The notes: a model not told the origin generated them from the sequence alone. Shown: positions 36,795-45,816, counted from the first letter of the stretch. The stretch is 64,000 nt of DNA from DATBQN01 sp963755825 (GCA_963755825.1 CAVWLA010000001.1:1426001-1490000), one strand, 5' to 3'. Program-made: numbers and translations.

Positions 36795-37715
36795 ATGCAG
36801 CCGCCGGCGACGGTTCTGCTGAGCGGGCCGGGCAAGCTAGGCCGCCCGCTCGCCGCCCGCCTCGCCGCGGCCGGGCTCGCCGGCCGGGTGCTGTCGCGCC
36901 ATCCCGACGCGGCGGGGTTGCCGCCGGGCTGGACGGCGGTAGCCGGCGACGTCACCCGTTCCGAGACCCTCGCCGCTCCGCTCGCAGGGATCGACGCCGT
37001 GGTCCATCTCGCGGCGATCACCCACAGCGCCGACGCCGCTCTCTACGACCGCACCAACCGCGGCGGCACGGCGAACCTGCTCGCCGCCGCGGGCGCCGCC
37101 GGTGTCCGCCGTTTCGTCCATGTCAGCACGCGGGCGATCGACCCCGCCGGCGGCGCCTACAGCCGCTCGAAAGCGGCGGCCGAGCTGCTCGTCGCCGCCG
37201 CGCCGCTCGCCTGGACGATCCTGCGGCCGGCCGAGGTCTACGGCGCCGGCGGCGGCGAGGGGATCGACCGCCTGATCGCGACGGTGCGGCGATCGCCCCT
37301 GGTGCCCGTCGTCGCCGGCCGCCGGGCGCGCGTGGCGCCGCTCCACGTCGACGACGCCGTCGAGGGGATCGCGCAGGCGCTCCTCCGCGACGCGGCGATC
37401 GGCCGCACCTACATCCTCGCCGGCCCGGAGGAGATGACCTACGGCGAGCTGGTGGCGCGCATTGCCCGGCAGCAGCGGCAGCAGCGGCCGCGGGGCCTGC
37501 GGCGGCTGCAGGTCCCGGTGCCGCTCGCCTTCCTCGTGATCGCTGCCGCGGCGATGCGCCGGCTCGGCCTGCGGCCGCCGATCGTCCCCGACCAGATCCC
37601 CCGGCTCCTCGTCGCCAAGCCGGCCGACATCGCCGCGGCGCGCGCCGACCTCGGCTTCGACCCCGTGCCGCTCGAGGCCGGCCTGGCGCGGAGCGAGCGG
37701 AGGACAGCGGCATGA
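36795..37715 (+). CDS. NAD-dependent epimerase/dehydratase family protein
   Basis: A 306-residue extended short-chain dehydrogenase. The nucleotide-binding loop is SGPGKLG, a variant of GxxGxxG; the catalytic residues are Ser in FVHVSTRA and YSRSK (YxxxK). LRPAEVYGAG and PLHVDDAVEGIAQAL are typical of sugar-nucleotide epimerases and related NAD(P) enzymes. A hydrophobic helix near residues 240-255 suggests membrane association, seen in hopanoid- or quinone-linked members. Substrate unknown. Its stop overlaps the MFS start by 4 bp. Confidence 0.88.
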   Translation: MQPPATVLLSGPGKLGRPLAARLAAAGLAGRVLSRHPDAAGLPPGWTAVAGDVTRSETLAAPLAGIDAVVHLAAITHSADAALYDRTNRGGTANLLAAAGAAGVRRFVHVSTRAIDPAGGAYSRSKAAAELLVAAAPLAWTILRPAEVYGAGGGEGIDRLIATVRRSPLVPVVAGRRARVAPLHVDDAVEGIAQALLRDAAIGRTYILAGPEEMTYGELVARIARQQRQQRPRGLRRLQVPVPLAFLVIAAAAMRRLGLRPPIVPDQIPRLLVAKPADIAAARADLGFDPVPLEAGLARSERRTAA

Positions 37716-39037
37716 GCGAGCCGCTTCCCGGTTTCCTGGCGCGCTGGAACCCGTGGCGCGGCCTCGCCGGCCTCCCCGGCCGCCTCTGGCTGCTCTTCGC
37801 GGCGACGCTCGTCAATCGCACGGGCACCATGGTGCTGCCCTTCCTCACCATCTACCTCATCCGCGCCCGCGGCTTCTCGGCGGCCGCGACCGGCACCGTG
37901 CTCGGCGTCTACGGCGTCGCCGCCATCTGCACCTCGCCGCTCTCCGGCCGCCTCGCCGACCGCTTCGGGCCGCTGCCGGTGATGATGGCCGGCCTCTTCG
38001 GCACCGGCGCCGTGCTCCTCGCCTATCCGCTGGCGAAGACCCCGCCGGCGATCGCCCTCGCGACCGCCGGCTTCGCCGTCGCCAACGAGATGTTCCGGCC
38101 GGCGAGCCTGACCGCCATCAGCTCGTGGCTGCCGCCCGAGAAGCTGAGGATGGGATTCGTGCTGTCGCGGCTGGCCGTCAATCTGGGGCTCAGCGTGGGG
38201 CCCGCAATCGGCGGATTTCTCGCCGCGCGCTCCTTCGAAGCCCTCTTTGCCGCCGACGCGGTCACCTCGCTCGCCGCCGGGACGCTGCTGCTCGTCGCCA
38301 TCCCGCGGCTGCGGCGAGCCGCCCTCGCCGGCTCGGCCAGCCGCGCGGCAGACAGGACCGAGATCCAGCTGCCGGAGGAGATCTCCGCCGGCGATCTCGC
38401 GGCCGCGGACGTCGGCGGAGCCGCGGAAGGCCCGGCCGCGGCGGGCGGCGAGGCGGCCGCCGGCGGAGTCCTCGGCGATCGCGAGTTCCTCTTCTTCCTC
38501 GCCGCCTTCGTCCTCGTGGTGATGGTCTTCTTCCAGCACGCCTCGACGATGCCGCTGTTCCTGGTGCAGACGCTCGGCCTGTCGCCGGCGGTCTACGGCC
38601 TGCTGTTCACCCTCAGCACCCTCCAGGTGGTCTTCTTCGAGGTTCCCCTGAACGGCGCCATGGCGCACTGGCCGCTGCGGCGGTCGCTCGGCCTCGGCGG
38701 CCTGCTCTCCGCCGTGGGCTTCGGCGCGCTGGGCCTGGCGCACGGCGTCTGGGGAGCGGCCGTGGCGGTCGCCACCTTCACCTGCGGCGAGATGATCCTC
38801 TTCCCCGCTTCCTCCGCCTACGCCTCGCACCGCGCGCCGGCGGCGGGCCACGGCGCCTACATGGGCGCCTACAGCATGGCGGCGGCGATCGCCTTCGCCC
38901 TCGGGCCGTGGCTCGGCACCCTGGTCTTCGCGCGCTGCGGGCCGGCGGTCCTCTGGGCGGCCTGCCTCGTCGTCGGCGGGATCGGCGCGCTGATGCTCAC
39001 CCGCGTCGGTCCGGCGGAGTCCGCCACGGCGCGCTGA
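37712..39037 (+). CDS. Major facilitator superfamily transporter
   Basis: A 441-residue MFS transporter with about twelve membrane helices. The loop 2-3 motif is GRLADRFGPLP (motif A) and a long polar loop (about residues 205-255) separates the two halves. The first half contains LVNRTGTMVLPFLTIYL, found in drug- or sugar-efflux MFS proteins related to MdtH. Substrate unknown. Translationally coupled to the epimerase gene (ATGA) and convergent to pyrC. Confidence 0.92.
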   Translation: MSEPLPGFLARWNPWRGLAGLPGRLWLLFAATLVNRTGTMVLPFLTIYLIRARGFSAAATGTVLGVYGVAAICTSPLSGRLADRFGPLPVMMAGLFGTGAVLLAYPLAKTPPAIALATAGFAVANEMFRPASLTAISSWLPPEKLRMGFVLSRLAVNLGLSVGPAIGGFLAARSFEALFAADAVTSLAAGTLLLVAIPRLRRAALAGSASRAADRTEIQLPEEISAGDLAAADVGGAAEGPAAAGGEAAAGGVLGDREFLFFLAAFVLVVMVFFQHASTMPLFLVQTLGLSPAVYGLLFTLSTLQVVFFEVPLNGAMAHWPLRRSLGLGGLLSAVGFGALGLAHGVWGAAVAVATFTCGEMILFPASSAYASHRAPAAGHGAYMGAYSMAAAIAFALGPWLGTLVFARCGPAVLWAACLVVGGIGALMLTRVGPAESATAR

Positions 39038-39086
39038 GCTCGATCGAAGAAGGCGAGCGGGAGAGAAGCCGAGGGAAAGTCGCTGC

Positions 39087-40445
39087 CTAGCGCGCCGGGA
39101 GCTCGACCTGCCGGCCGCCGACGATCGTCGCGACCGGGGCGCCGCGGAGCTTCCAGCCGTCGAAGGGGGTGTTGCGCGAGCGGCTGCGGAAGCGGTCGGC
39201 GAAGACGGTGATGCGCTTCTCGGGGTCGAAGAGGGTGACGTCCGCCGGGCTGCCGGGCGCCAGGGTGCCGCCGGGGAGGCCGAACGCTCGCGCCGGGCCG
39301 GTCGAGAGCAGCTCGACGAGGCGCCGCAGGGTGATGTGGCCCGGCCGCACGAGGCGGTCGAGGCAGAGCGAGAGCGTCGTCTCGAGCCCGAGGATGCCGA
39401 AGGGCGCCAGGTTGTACTCGACGTCCTTCTCGTCGGCGTGGTGCGGTGCGTGGTCGCTCGCGATGGCGTCGACGGTGCCGTCGGCGAGGCCGGCGAGGAG
39501 CGCCTCGCGGTCGCGCTCCGAGCGCAGCGGCGGCTTCATCTTGGTCTGCGTCGAGAAGCCGCTCGTCGCCACCTCCTCGTCGGTCAGCACCAGGTGGTGC
39601 GGCGCCACCTCGCAGGTGACGCCGAGGCCGGCGGCCTTCGCCCGCCGCACCATGTCGAGGCTGCGCGCCGTCGACAGGTGCGCCACGTGGTAGCGCCCGC
39701 CGGCGTCCTCGAGGAGCAGCAGGTCGCGGCCGACCATGACGTCCTCGGCCGAGCCGGGGATCCCCGCCAGGCCGAGGCGGGTCGACCACTCCCCCTCGTG
39801 CATCACCCCGGCGGCGGAGAGGTTCAAGTCCTCGGCGTGCTGGATGACCGGCACGTCGAAGTGGCGCGCGTAGAGGAGCGCCCGCCGCATCAGCTCGGCG
39901 TTCATCACCGGCCTGCCGTCGTCGGAGACGGCGACGGCGCCGGCGCGGACCATCTCGCCGATCTCGGCGAGCTCCTCGCCGGCGAGCTTCTTCGACAGCG
40001 CGCCGACCGGATAGACGCGGGCGTAGGCGTGGCGCCGCGCCTCGGCCAGGATGTGCTCGGTGATCGAGCGGTTGTCGTTGACCGGCTCGGTGTTCGCCAT
40101 GCAGGCGACGGCGGTGAAGCCGCCGGCAGCCGCCGCCATGGTGCCGGTCCGCACCGTCTCCTTGTACTCCTGGCCGGGCTCGCGGAGGTGGACATGGAGG
40201 TCGATGAGGCCGGGCGCCACGACGAGGCCGGCGGCGTCGATCACCTCGGCGCCCTTGGCGGCGCGGCGCGCCTCGGCGCCGTCGCCGATCCGCGCCATCA
40301 GACCGCCCTCGAGCAGGATGTCGGTGACGGCGTCGAGATCCTGCGCCGGATCGATCACCCGCCCGCCCTGGATGAGCAGCCGAGTCTCTCCCCTGACCGG
40401 CCCCTGGGCCGACCCCTCGCCCGCCACGCGCGCGCCGGCGGTCAC
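39087..40445 (-). CDS. pyrC: Dihydroorotase
   Basis: Third step of de novo pyrimidine synthesis: closes carbamoyl-aspartate to dihydroorotate. A 452-residue class I (amidohydrolase) enzyme with the zinc motif DLHVHLREPGQ (HVH at 84-86), NTEPVND, the metal-ligand histidine regions VIQHAEDL and VAHLSTAR, and DAIASDHAPHH for the catalytic Asp. The GTG start at 40445 overlaps the pyrB stop as GTGA, with GAGGGGG upstream. Residues 1-20 are a variable extension. Last gene of the pyrRBC operon as seen here; carAB, pyrD, pyrE and pyrF are elsewhere. Confidence 0.96.
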   Translation of the reverse strand: MTAGARVAGEGSAQGPVRGETRLLIQGGRVIDPAQDLDAVTDILLEGGLMARIGDGAEARRAAKGAEVIDAAGLVVAPGLIDLHVHLREPGQEYKETVRTGTMAAAAGGFTAVACMANTEPVNDNRSITEHILAEARRHAYARVYPVGALSKKLAGEELAEIGEMVRAGAVAVSDDGRPVMNAELMRRALLYARHFDVPVIQHAEDLNLSAAGVMHEGEWSTRLGLAGIPGSAEDVMVGRDLLLLEDAGGRYHVAHLSTARSLDMVRRAKAAGLGVTCEVAPHHLVLTDEEVATSGFSTQTKMKPPLRSERDREALLAGLADGTVDAIASDHAPHHADEKDVEYNLAPFGILGLETTLSLCLDRLVRPGHITLRRLVELLSTGPARAFGLPGGTLAPGSPADVTLFDPEKRITVFADRFRSRSRNTPFDGWKLRGAPVATIVGGRQVELPAR

Positions 40446-41392
40446 GCCGCCCCCTCGTGGATGCCGGACAGCAGGTAGAGGACGGCCATGCGCACCGAGA
40501 CGCCATGGGTCACCTGCTCCAGGATGACCGAGTAGGGGCCGTCCGCCACCTCGCTGGCGATCTCGACGCCGCGGTTCATCGGCCCGGGATGCATGATGAT
40601 GACGTCGTCCTTGGCGGCCTTGAGGCGCTCCGTGGTGAGGCCGAAGAGCTGGAAGTATTCCTTGACCGAGGGGATCGCCATCCGCCCCTGCCGCTCGAGC
40701 TGGATGCGCAGCATCATGATGACGTCGGCGCCGCGGACGGCGCTCTCGAGGTCGTAGGCGACCTCGACGCCCATCGCCTCGATGGCGACCGGCATCAGGG
40801 TGCGCGGGCCGGCGACGGTCACCTTGGCGCCGAGCTTGCCCAGCAGGTGGATGTTCGAGCGCACCACCCGGCTGTGCTCGATGTCGCCGACGATGGCGAC
40901 CTTCAAGCCGGCCAGGCGACCCTTGTGCTCGCGGATGGTGTAGGCGTCGAGGAGGGCCTGGGTGGGGTGTTCGTGGGCGCCGTCGCCGGCGTTGATCACC
41001 CCCGCCTTGAGCTTCCTCGCCAGCATGTGCGGCGTGCCCGGGCAGGCGTGGCGGATGACGATGAGATCCGGCGCCATCGCCTGCAGGTTGAGCGCGGTGT
41101 CGATCAGGCTCTCGCCCTTCGACAGCGCCGACCCCGAGGCGGAGAAGTTCAGGCTGTCGGCCGACAGCCGCTTCTCGGCGATCTCGAAGCTCGAGCGGGT
41201 GCGGGTCGACGACTCGAAGAAGAGGTTGACGACGGTCTTGCCGCGCAGCGTCGGCACCTTCTTGATCGGCCGCTCGCCGACCTCGGCGAAGGACTTCGCG
41301 GTGTCCAGGACGAGCTCGATCTCGCCGCGCGAGAGCTCGGCGATGCCGAGAAGGTCCTTGCGCGTCCACTTGGTCTCGGCCGCCGGCGGCAT
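40442..41392 (-). CDS. pyrB: Aspartate carbamoyltransferase catalytic subunit
   Basis: Condenses carbamoyl phosphate with aspartate, the committed step of pyrimidine synthesis. The 316-residue length fits the catalytic chain; no regulatory subunit (pyrI) is adjacent. The carbamoyl-phosphate loop is FFESSTRTRSSFE (S62-E70 region), HPTQALLDAYT at 142, and HPGPMNRGVEI near the C-terminus. ATG 41392 overlaps the pyrR stop by one base (TGATG), and the gene overlaps pyrC by four, so R-B-C are coupled. Confidence 0.97.
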   Translation of the reverse strand: MPPAAETKWTRKDLLGIAELSRGEIELVLDTAKSFAEVGERPIKKVPTLRGKTVVNLFFESSTRTRSSFEIAEKRLSADSLNFSASGSALSKGESLIDTALNLQAMAPDLIVIRHACPGTPHMLARKLKAGVINAGDGAHEHPTQALLDAYTIREHKGRLAGLKVAIVGDIEHSRVVRSNIHLLGKLGAKVTVAGPRTLMPVAIEAMGVEVAYDLESAVRGADVIMMLRIQLERQGRMAIPSVKEYFQLFGLTTERLKAAKDDVIIMHPGPMNRGVEIASEVADGPYSVILEQVTHGVSVRMAVLYLLSGIHEGAA

Positions 41393-41949
41393 CAGCGCTT
41401 GCCTCGCTTGGAGATCCGCACCCGGTCGGCGCCGTCGGTCGACACGAAGCTCACCTCGACCTCCTCGTCCTGCGCCGTGGGGACCTTCTTGCCCACGAAG
41501 TCGGCCTGGATGGGGAGCTCGCGATGACCGCGGTCGACGAGCACCGCGAGCTGCACCGCCCGCGGCCGGCCGTAGTCGACCAGATGGTCGAGCGCCGCGC
41601 GGACGGTGCGGCCGGTGTAGAGGACGTCGTCGCAGAGCACCACCAGGCAATCGTCGATCGGCCGCGGCAGGCGGCTCTCCTTGACGATCGGCTGCTGGCC
41701 GACGGTCGACAGGTCGTCGCGGTAGAGGGTGATGTCGAGGGTGCCGAGCGGGACGCCGTGCCCTTCCATGCGCTCGATCTCGGCGGCGAGCGCCTCGGCG
41801 AGCGGCACGCCGCGGGTGCGGATGCCGACGAGGAGGAGATCGGAGGCGCCGCGGTTGCGCTCGACGATCTCCCCCGCCATGCGGCGGATGGCGCGCGCCA
41901 TCTGCGCCGCGTCGAGGAGGATCGTCTTCGGCGTCGGTCGCTTCGCCAA
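41392..41949 (-). CDS. pyrR: Bifunctional PyrR regulator / uracil phosphoribosyltransferase
   Basis: PyrR binds pyr mRNA to control pyrimidine genes and has uracil phosphoribosyltransferase activity. At 185 residues it matches the B. subtilis protein (about 180). The PRPP-binding motif is VVLCDDVLYTGRT and LAVLVDRGHRELPI is conserved. I place the start at TTG 41949, with GGAG six bases upstream, which aligns with the family N-terminus. The longest frame starts at TTG 42000, but that TTG is part of a TTGACA -35 box. No attenuator hairpin fits in the short leader, so RNA-level regulation here is unclear. Confidence 0.93.
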   Translation of the reverse strand: MAKRPTPKTILLDAAQMARAIRRMAGEIVERNRGASDLLLVGIRTRGVPLAEALAAEIERMEGHGVPLGTLDITLYRDDLSTVGQQPIVKESRLPRPIDDCLVVLCDDVLYTGRTVRAALDHLVDYGRPRAVQLAVLVDRGHRELPIQADFVGKKVPTAQDEEVEVSFVSTDGADRVRISKRGKR

Positions 41950-41970
41950 GTTGGGCTCCGGGTCCGCGGC

Positions 41971-42000
41971 ATGGTAGTCGGCGGCCGGAGAGGTTGTCAA
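41971..42000 (-). promoter_or_regulatory. Promoter of the pyrRBC operon
   Basis: Perfect -35 TTGACA (42000-41995), 18-bp spacer and -10 TACCAT (41976-41971) on the minus strand. Transcription would begin near 41964, about 15 nt before the TTG chosen for pyrR. Confidence 0.6.
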
Positions 42001-42095
42001 ACGCGGTTACGGGTCGCCGGGGGCGGGCTCGACCGCCGCGCCTCCTCGCACTACGCTGTAGAGCCGGTCACCGGATCGGCGGATCGGCCATCGCC

Positions 42096-43097
42096 ATGAC
42101 CATACGAGCCTTCGCGCCGGCGAGCATCGGCAACTTCGCCGCCGGCTTCGATCTGCTGGGAGCCGCCGTGGCGCCGCTCGACGGCTCGCTGTGGGGCGAC
42201 GTCGTGCACGCCGAGGAAGCCGCGGCGCCGGCGCTCACCCTCGCCGGGCGCTACGCCGCCGACCTGCCGGCCGACCCGGCCGAGAACCTCGTCCTCAAGA
42301 GCTACGAGCTGTTCCGCCAGGCGGTCGGCGCCAAGGGGACGAGCTGCCCGACGCTCGCCTTCCACCTCGAGAAGAACCTGCCGCGGTCGAGCGGCCTGGG
42401 GTCGAGCTCGAGCTCGATCGCCGCCACCCTCACCGCCTGCCAGCAGGCCCTGCGGGCGGCGGGAGGCGAGGTGCTGACGACGCCCGAGCTGTTCGCCCTC
42501 GCCGGCCAGGCCGAGGGTCTGGTCTCCGGCTCGCCTCACCTCGACAACGTCGTCCCGGCGCTCATCGGCGGCCTGCAGCTCCTCGTCCCCGGCGCGGTCG
42601 GGCGCGACGACGATCCGGAAGCCCACGCCCTCCCCTGGTTCGACGAGCTGGTCCTCGTCATCGCGGTGCCGCGCTTCGAGCTCGCCACCGAGCGCAGCCG
42701 CGCCGTCCTCCCCCGCTGCTTCACCCTCGCCGAGACGCTCGCCTTCGCCCGCAACCTGGCGGGCTTCGTCCACGCCCTCGAGTCCGGCGATCTCGTCCTC
42801 CTGCGGCGCTGTCTGCGCGACGTGCTCACCGAGCCGCACCGCGCCGGCCTGGTGCCGGGCTTCCGCGCCGCGCAGGAGGCGGCCCTGGCGGCGGGAGCCA
42901 TCGGATGCGGCCTCTCCGGCTCGGGACCGGCGATCTTCGCCGTCGCCCCGTCGCGCGCCGAGAGCGAGCCGATCGGCGCCGGCCTCTCCGCCGGCCTCGC
43001 CGCCGCCGGCCTCGCCGCCGAGATCCGCGACTGCCGCCTCGACCATCTCGGCGCCCGCGTGCTGCCGGAGGCGGCGCGCCTGCGGCTCGTCGAGTGA
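42096..43097 (+). CDS. thrB: Homoserine kinase
   Basis: Phosphorylates homoserine with ATP, fourth step to threonine. A 333-residue GHMP-superfamily kinase: N-terminal APASIGNFAAGFDLLGAA, the glycine/serine-rich ATP loop LPRSSGLGSSSSSIAA, and the C-terminal GHMP motif GCGLSGSGPAIFAV. ATG 42096 is the first start that fits the family N-terminus. It is divergent from pyrR and followed 41 bp later by thrC. Confidence 0.95.
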   Translation: MTIRAFAPASIGNFAAGFDLLGAAVAPLDGSLWGDVVHAEEAAAPALTLAGRYAADLPADPAENLVLKSYELFRQAVGAKGTSCPTLAFHLEKNLPRSSGLGSSSSSIAATLTACQQALRAAGGEVLTTPELFALAGQAEGLVSGSPHLDNVVPALIGGLQLLVPGAVGRDDDPEAHALPWFDELVLVIAVPRFELATERSRAVLPRCFTLAETLAFARNLAGFVHALESGDLVLLRRCLRDVLTEPHRAGLVPGFRAAQEAALAAGAIGCGLSGSGPAIFAVAPSRAESEPIGAGLSAGLAAAGLAAEIRDCRLDHLGARVLPEAARLRLVE

Positions 43098-43138
43098 GCC
43101 CGCGCCGGCTCTGAGACTCCGCTCTTGAGATTGCGCTC

Positions 43139-44482
43139 GTGAGACTCGTCGACACGCGCGATCCGCGCCGCACCGCGACCTTCCGCCAGGCGGTCCTCTC
43201 CAGCCTGACGCCGAGCGGCGGCCTGTGGGTGCCAGAGCCCGTCCCCGCCTTCGCCGACTGGCCGGACCTCCTCGCACTGGGCTTCGTCGAGCGCTCGATC
43301 GTCCTCCTCTCCCGGCTCCTCGGCGGCGAGATCGGAGAGGCCGAGCTCGCCGCCGCCGTCCGCCGGGCCTTCGACTTCCCGGTGCCGCTCGTCGAGATCG
43401 CGGCGTTGCCGGCAGCGGCCGGCGGCGGCATCTCCCAGCCCGAGCTCTTCTGTCTGGAGCTCTTTCACGGGCCGACCCTCGCCTTCAAGGACTTCGGCGC
43501 CCGCTTCTTCGCCGCCGTCCTCGACCTCCTCCGCGAGGCGGACCGGGCGGTGACCATCCTCACCGCGACGAGCGGCGACACCGGCGCCGCCGTGGCGCAC
43601 GCCTTCTGGCGCCGCGCCGGGGTGCGGGTGGTGGTGCTCTACCCGCGCGGCCGGGTGTCGCCGCTGCAGGAGCGCCAGCTCGCCACCCTGGGCGACAACG
43701 TCACCGCGCTCGCCGTCGCCGGCAGCTTCGACGACTGCCAGGGGCTGGTCAAAGAGGCCTTCGCCGACGCCGAGCTCGCCGCGCGCCACGGCCTCACCTC
43801 CGCCAACTCGATCAACGTGGCGCGCCTGCTGCCGCAGATCCTCTACTACGCCGAAGGGGTCGCCCAGCTCCGCCGCCGCGGCGCCGGCGGCGCGGCCGTC
43901 GTCGCCGTGCCGAGCGGCAACTTCGGCAACCTCTATGCCGGCCTCCTGGCGCGGCAAATGGGCCTGCCGGTCGCCGCCTTCGTCGCCGCCACCAATGCCA
44001 ACTCGACCGTCCCCGACTACCTGGAGAGCGGCGACTACCGGCCCCGCCGCTCGGTCGCCACCCTGTCGAACGCCATGGACGTCGGGGCGCCCAACAACTG
44101 GGAGCGGATCGAGCGTCTGTTCGCGGCGGCGGGCGACGACGGGGGCGACGACGGCGGTCTGCCGGCGCTCCGCCGAGCCCTTCGCTGGGGCTGGCGGAGC
44201 GACGACGAGACGCGGCGCTCGATCCGCCAGCTGCTCGCCGCCGGCTACCTCGCCGACCCCCACGCCGCGGTCGCCTACGGCGTCCTCCGCGAGCGGCTCG
44301 GCGAGGGCGAGGCCGGCCTCTTCCTGGGCACCGCCCACCCCGCCAAGTTCCTGCCGCTCTACGCGGAGATGGGGATCGAGGTCGCCGTCCCCGAGCCCCT
44401 CGCCCGCCTCGCCGGCCTCCCCCTCCTCGACCGCGAGATCGCCGGCTTCGCCGACCTCCGCGGCGTGCTCGACGGGGCCTGA
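43139..44482 (+). CDS. thrC: Threonine synthase
   Basis: PLP-dependent last step of threonine synthesis, acting on O-phosphohomoserine made by thrB next door. 447 residues. The PLP lysine is K117 in GPTLAFKDFGARF; ATSGDTGAA and SGNFGNLYAGLLA bind the cofactor phosphate, and SNAMDVGAPNNWERI is typical of the E. coli-type enzyme. Starts with GTG 43139; the Shine-Dalgarno is weak, and coupling to thrB is likely. Confidence 0.96.
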   Translation: MRLVDTRDPRRTATFRQAVLSSLTPSGGLWVPEPVPAFADWPDLLALGFVERSIVLLSRLLGGEIGEAELAAAVRRAFDFPVPLVEIAALPAAAGGGISQPELFCLELFHGPTLAFKDFGARFFAAVLDLLREADRAVTILTATSGDTGAAVAHAFWRRAGVRVVVLYPRGRVSPLQERQLATLGDNVTALAVAGSFDDCQGLVKEAFADAELAARHGLTSANSINVARLLPQILYYAEGVAQLRRRGAGGAAVVAVPSGNFGNLYAGLLARQMGLPVAAFVAATNANSTVPDYLESGDYRPRRSVATLSNAMDVGAPNNWERIERLFAAAGDDGGDDGGLPALRRALRWGWRSDDETRRSIRQLLAAGYLADPHAAVAYGVLRERLGEGEAGLFLGTAHPAKFLPLYAEMGIEVAVPEPLARLAGLPLLDREIAGFADLRGVLDGA

Positions 44483-44498
44483 TCCCAGGCCGCGGCGC

Positions 44499-44528
44499 TT
44501 TACACCCTGCCGGCCCCTCCTCTAAGAT
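44499..44528 (+). promoter_or_regulatory. Candidate promoter of the exosortase H unit
   Basis: TTTACA (44499-44504), 18-bp spacer and TAAGAT (44523-44528), located 16 bp after the thrC stop. A start near 44535 leaves a 33-nt leader before the xrtH ATG. Confidence 0.5.
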
Positions 44529-44567
44529 CCCGCCACCCCGAGGGCTCCGTCGCTCCGCACCGTACCG

Positions 44568-45143
44568 ATGGCCAAGACGCGCTCACCGCTGCCCGCTCCT
44601 CCACCCGAAGCCGATTCCAGCGCAGGCGCCGGCGGCTGGCGCCGCTACCGGCGCGAGATCCGCTTCCTCGTCCTCTTCCTGGTGCTGCTCGGCGCCGGCT
44701 TCGCCCTGGTCTCGATCAACTGGGTCAACGACCACGCCGTCGAGCCGTTCACCGCCGGCATCGCGCGGGTGAGCGGCGGCGTGCTCAACGTCATGGGCCA
44801 GCACACCACGCTCGAGGGGACGGTGATCCGCAACCGGCGCTTCGCGGTCAACATCCGCAACGGCTGCAACGGCGTCGAGACGATGCTCATCTTCCTCGCC
44901 GCGGTGCTCGCCTTCCCGGCCTCGTGGCGCGCCCGCCTCCTCGGCCTCGGGTTCGGCATCGTCGGCATCCAGCTGGTGAACCTGGTGCGCGTCGTCGCCC
45001 TCTTCCTGACCGGCGCCTACCTCCCCAAGCTCTTCGACACCTCGCACACGGTGATCTGGCAGACGCTGGTGATCCTCTTCGGCGTCCTCGTCTGGGTCTA
45101 CTGGGCCAACCGCTTCGCCGCCGACGGTGAGCCGGCGGCCTGA
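44568..45143 (+). CDS. xrtH: Exosortase H
   Basis: A 191-residue integral-membrane cysteine transpeptidase of the exosortase family, which recognises short C-terminal sorting signals, cuts them and hands the protein to the envelope. The three catalytic residues are present: C100 (RNGCNGVET), R141 (LVNLVRVVALF) and H160 (DTSHTVIWQ). Small size and the NIRNGCNGVE signature fit exosortase H, whose known partners carry IPTLxxWG-CTERM tails. Helices cover about 32-52, 104-117, 122-150 and 162-182. The companion membrane gene overlaps the 3 prime end by 17 bp. Confidence 0.92.
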   Translation: MAKTRSPLPAPPPEADSSAGAGGWRRYRREIRFLVLFLVLLGAGFALVSINWVNDHAVEPFTAGIARVSGGVLNVMGQHTTLEGTVIRNRRFAVNIRNGCNGVETMLIFLAAVLAFPASWRARLLGLGFGIVGIQLVNLVRVVALFLTGAYLPKLFDTSHTVIWQTLVILFGVLVWVYWANRFAADGEPAA

Positions 45144-45816
45144 GCGCGGCGGCGGGCGGCGCGAGCCCCGCGAGCCAACTACCGAGCGCCAGCGGGCGCC
45201 GCGGAGCGACCCGGAGGGGGCGGCGCCGCTCGCCCGGCGCGCCTGGGCACCGCGCTTCATCCGCAACGTCCTCCTCTGGCTGATCCCGGTGTGGGCGGTC
45301 TGGGCCCTCGCCACCCCGACCTACAACCGCTTTCTCCTCTCCGGCGGCGCCAACCTCCTCCACCTTTCGGAGAGCCCGTCGGTCACCATCTTCCATCGCA
45401 ACGACGACCACTACGCGAGCGTCGAGCGGCGCGACTTCCCGCCCGCCCGCGCGCTGGTGGGGCCGGCGCTCCGCGTCACCGACCTCCACTTCCATCTCGT
45501 GCTCCTCGGCGCCCTCTTCTTCGCCGTTCCCGGCATCCCCTGGCGGCAACGCCTCGAGAACCTCGGCTGGGCGGTGCTGATCACCGTCTTCTTCGATCTC
45601 GCCCTCGTCTTCCTCCACGTGAAGTTTCTCTACTCGACCCAGCTCGGCTCCTGGAGCCTCGCCCACTACGGGCCGCTGGCGCGGAACCTCTACGGCCTCG
45701 GCAACCACCTGCTCGACCTGCCCTACAAGCTCGCCCTCCCGTTCGTCCTCTGGGCGGCGTTCTACCTCCACCTCGTCCTCGGCCGCGACGAGGCCGCGCC
45801 GGCTCCCGCGAGCTGA
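45127..45816 (+). CDS. Exosortase H-associated membrane protein
   Basis: A 229-residue membrane protein that habitually sits next to exosortase H. The first 40 residues are a disordered Arg/Pro-rich stretch; then come helices at about 44-65, 118-138, 145-165 and 205-222, with a periplasmic loop (about 66-115) between the first two. It may help substrate handling or the acceptor step of the exosortase; no biochemical role is established. The GTG start lies inside xrtH and its last 55 bp overlap the convergent membrane gene. Confidence 0.82.
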   Translation: MSRRPERGGGRREPREPTTERQRAPRSDPEGAAPLARRAWAPRFIRNVLLWLIPVWAVWALATPTYNRFLLSGGANLLHLSESPSVTIFHRNDDHYASVERRDFPPARALVGPALRVTDLHFHLVLLGALFFAVPGIPWRQRLENLGWAVLITVFFDLALVFLHVKFLYSTQLGSWSLAHYGPLARNLYGLGNHLLDLPYKLALPFVLWAAFYLHLVLGRDEAAPAPAS

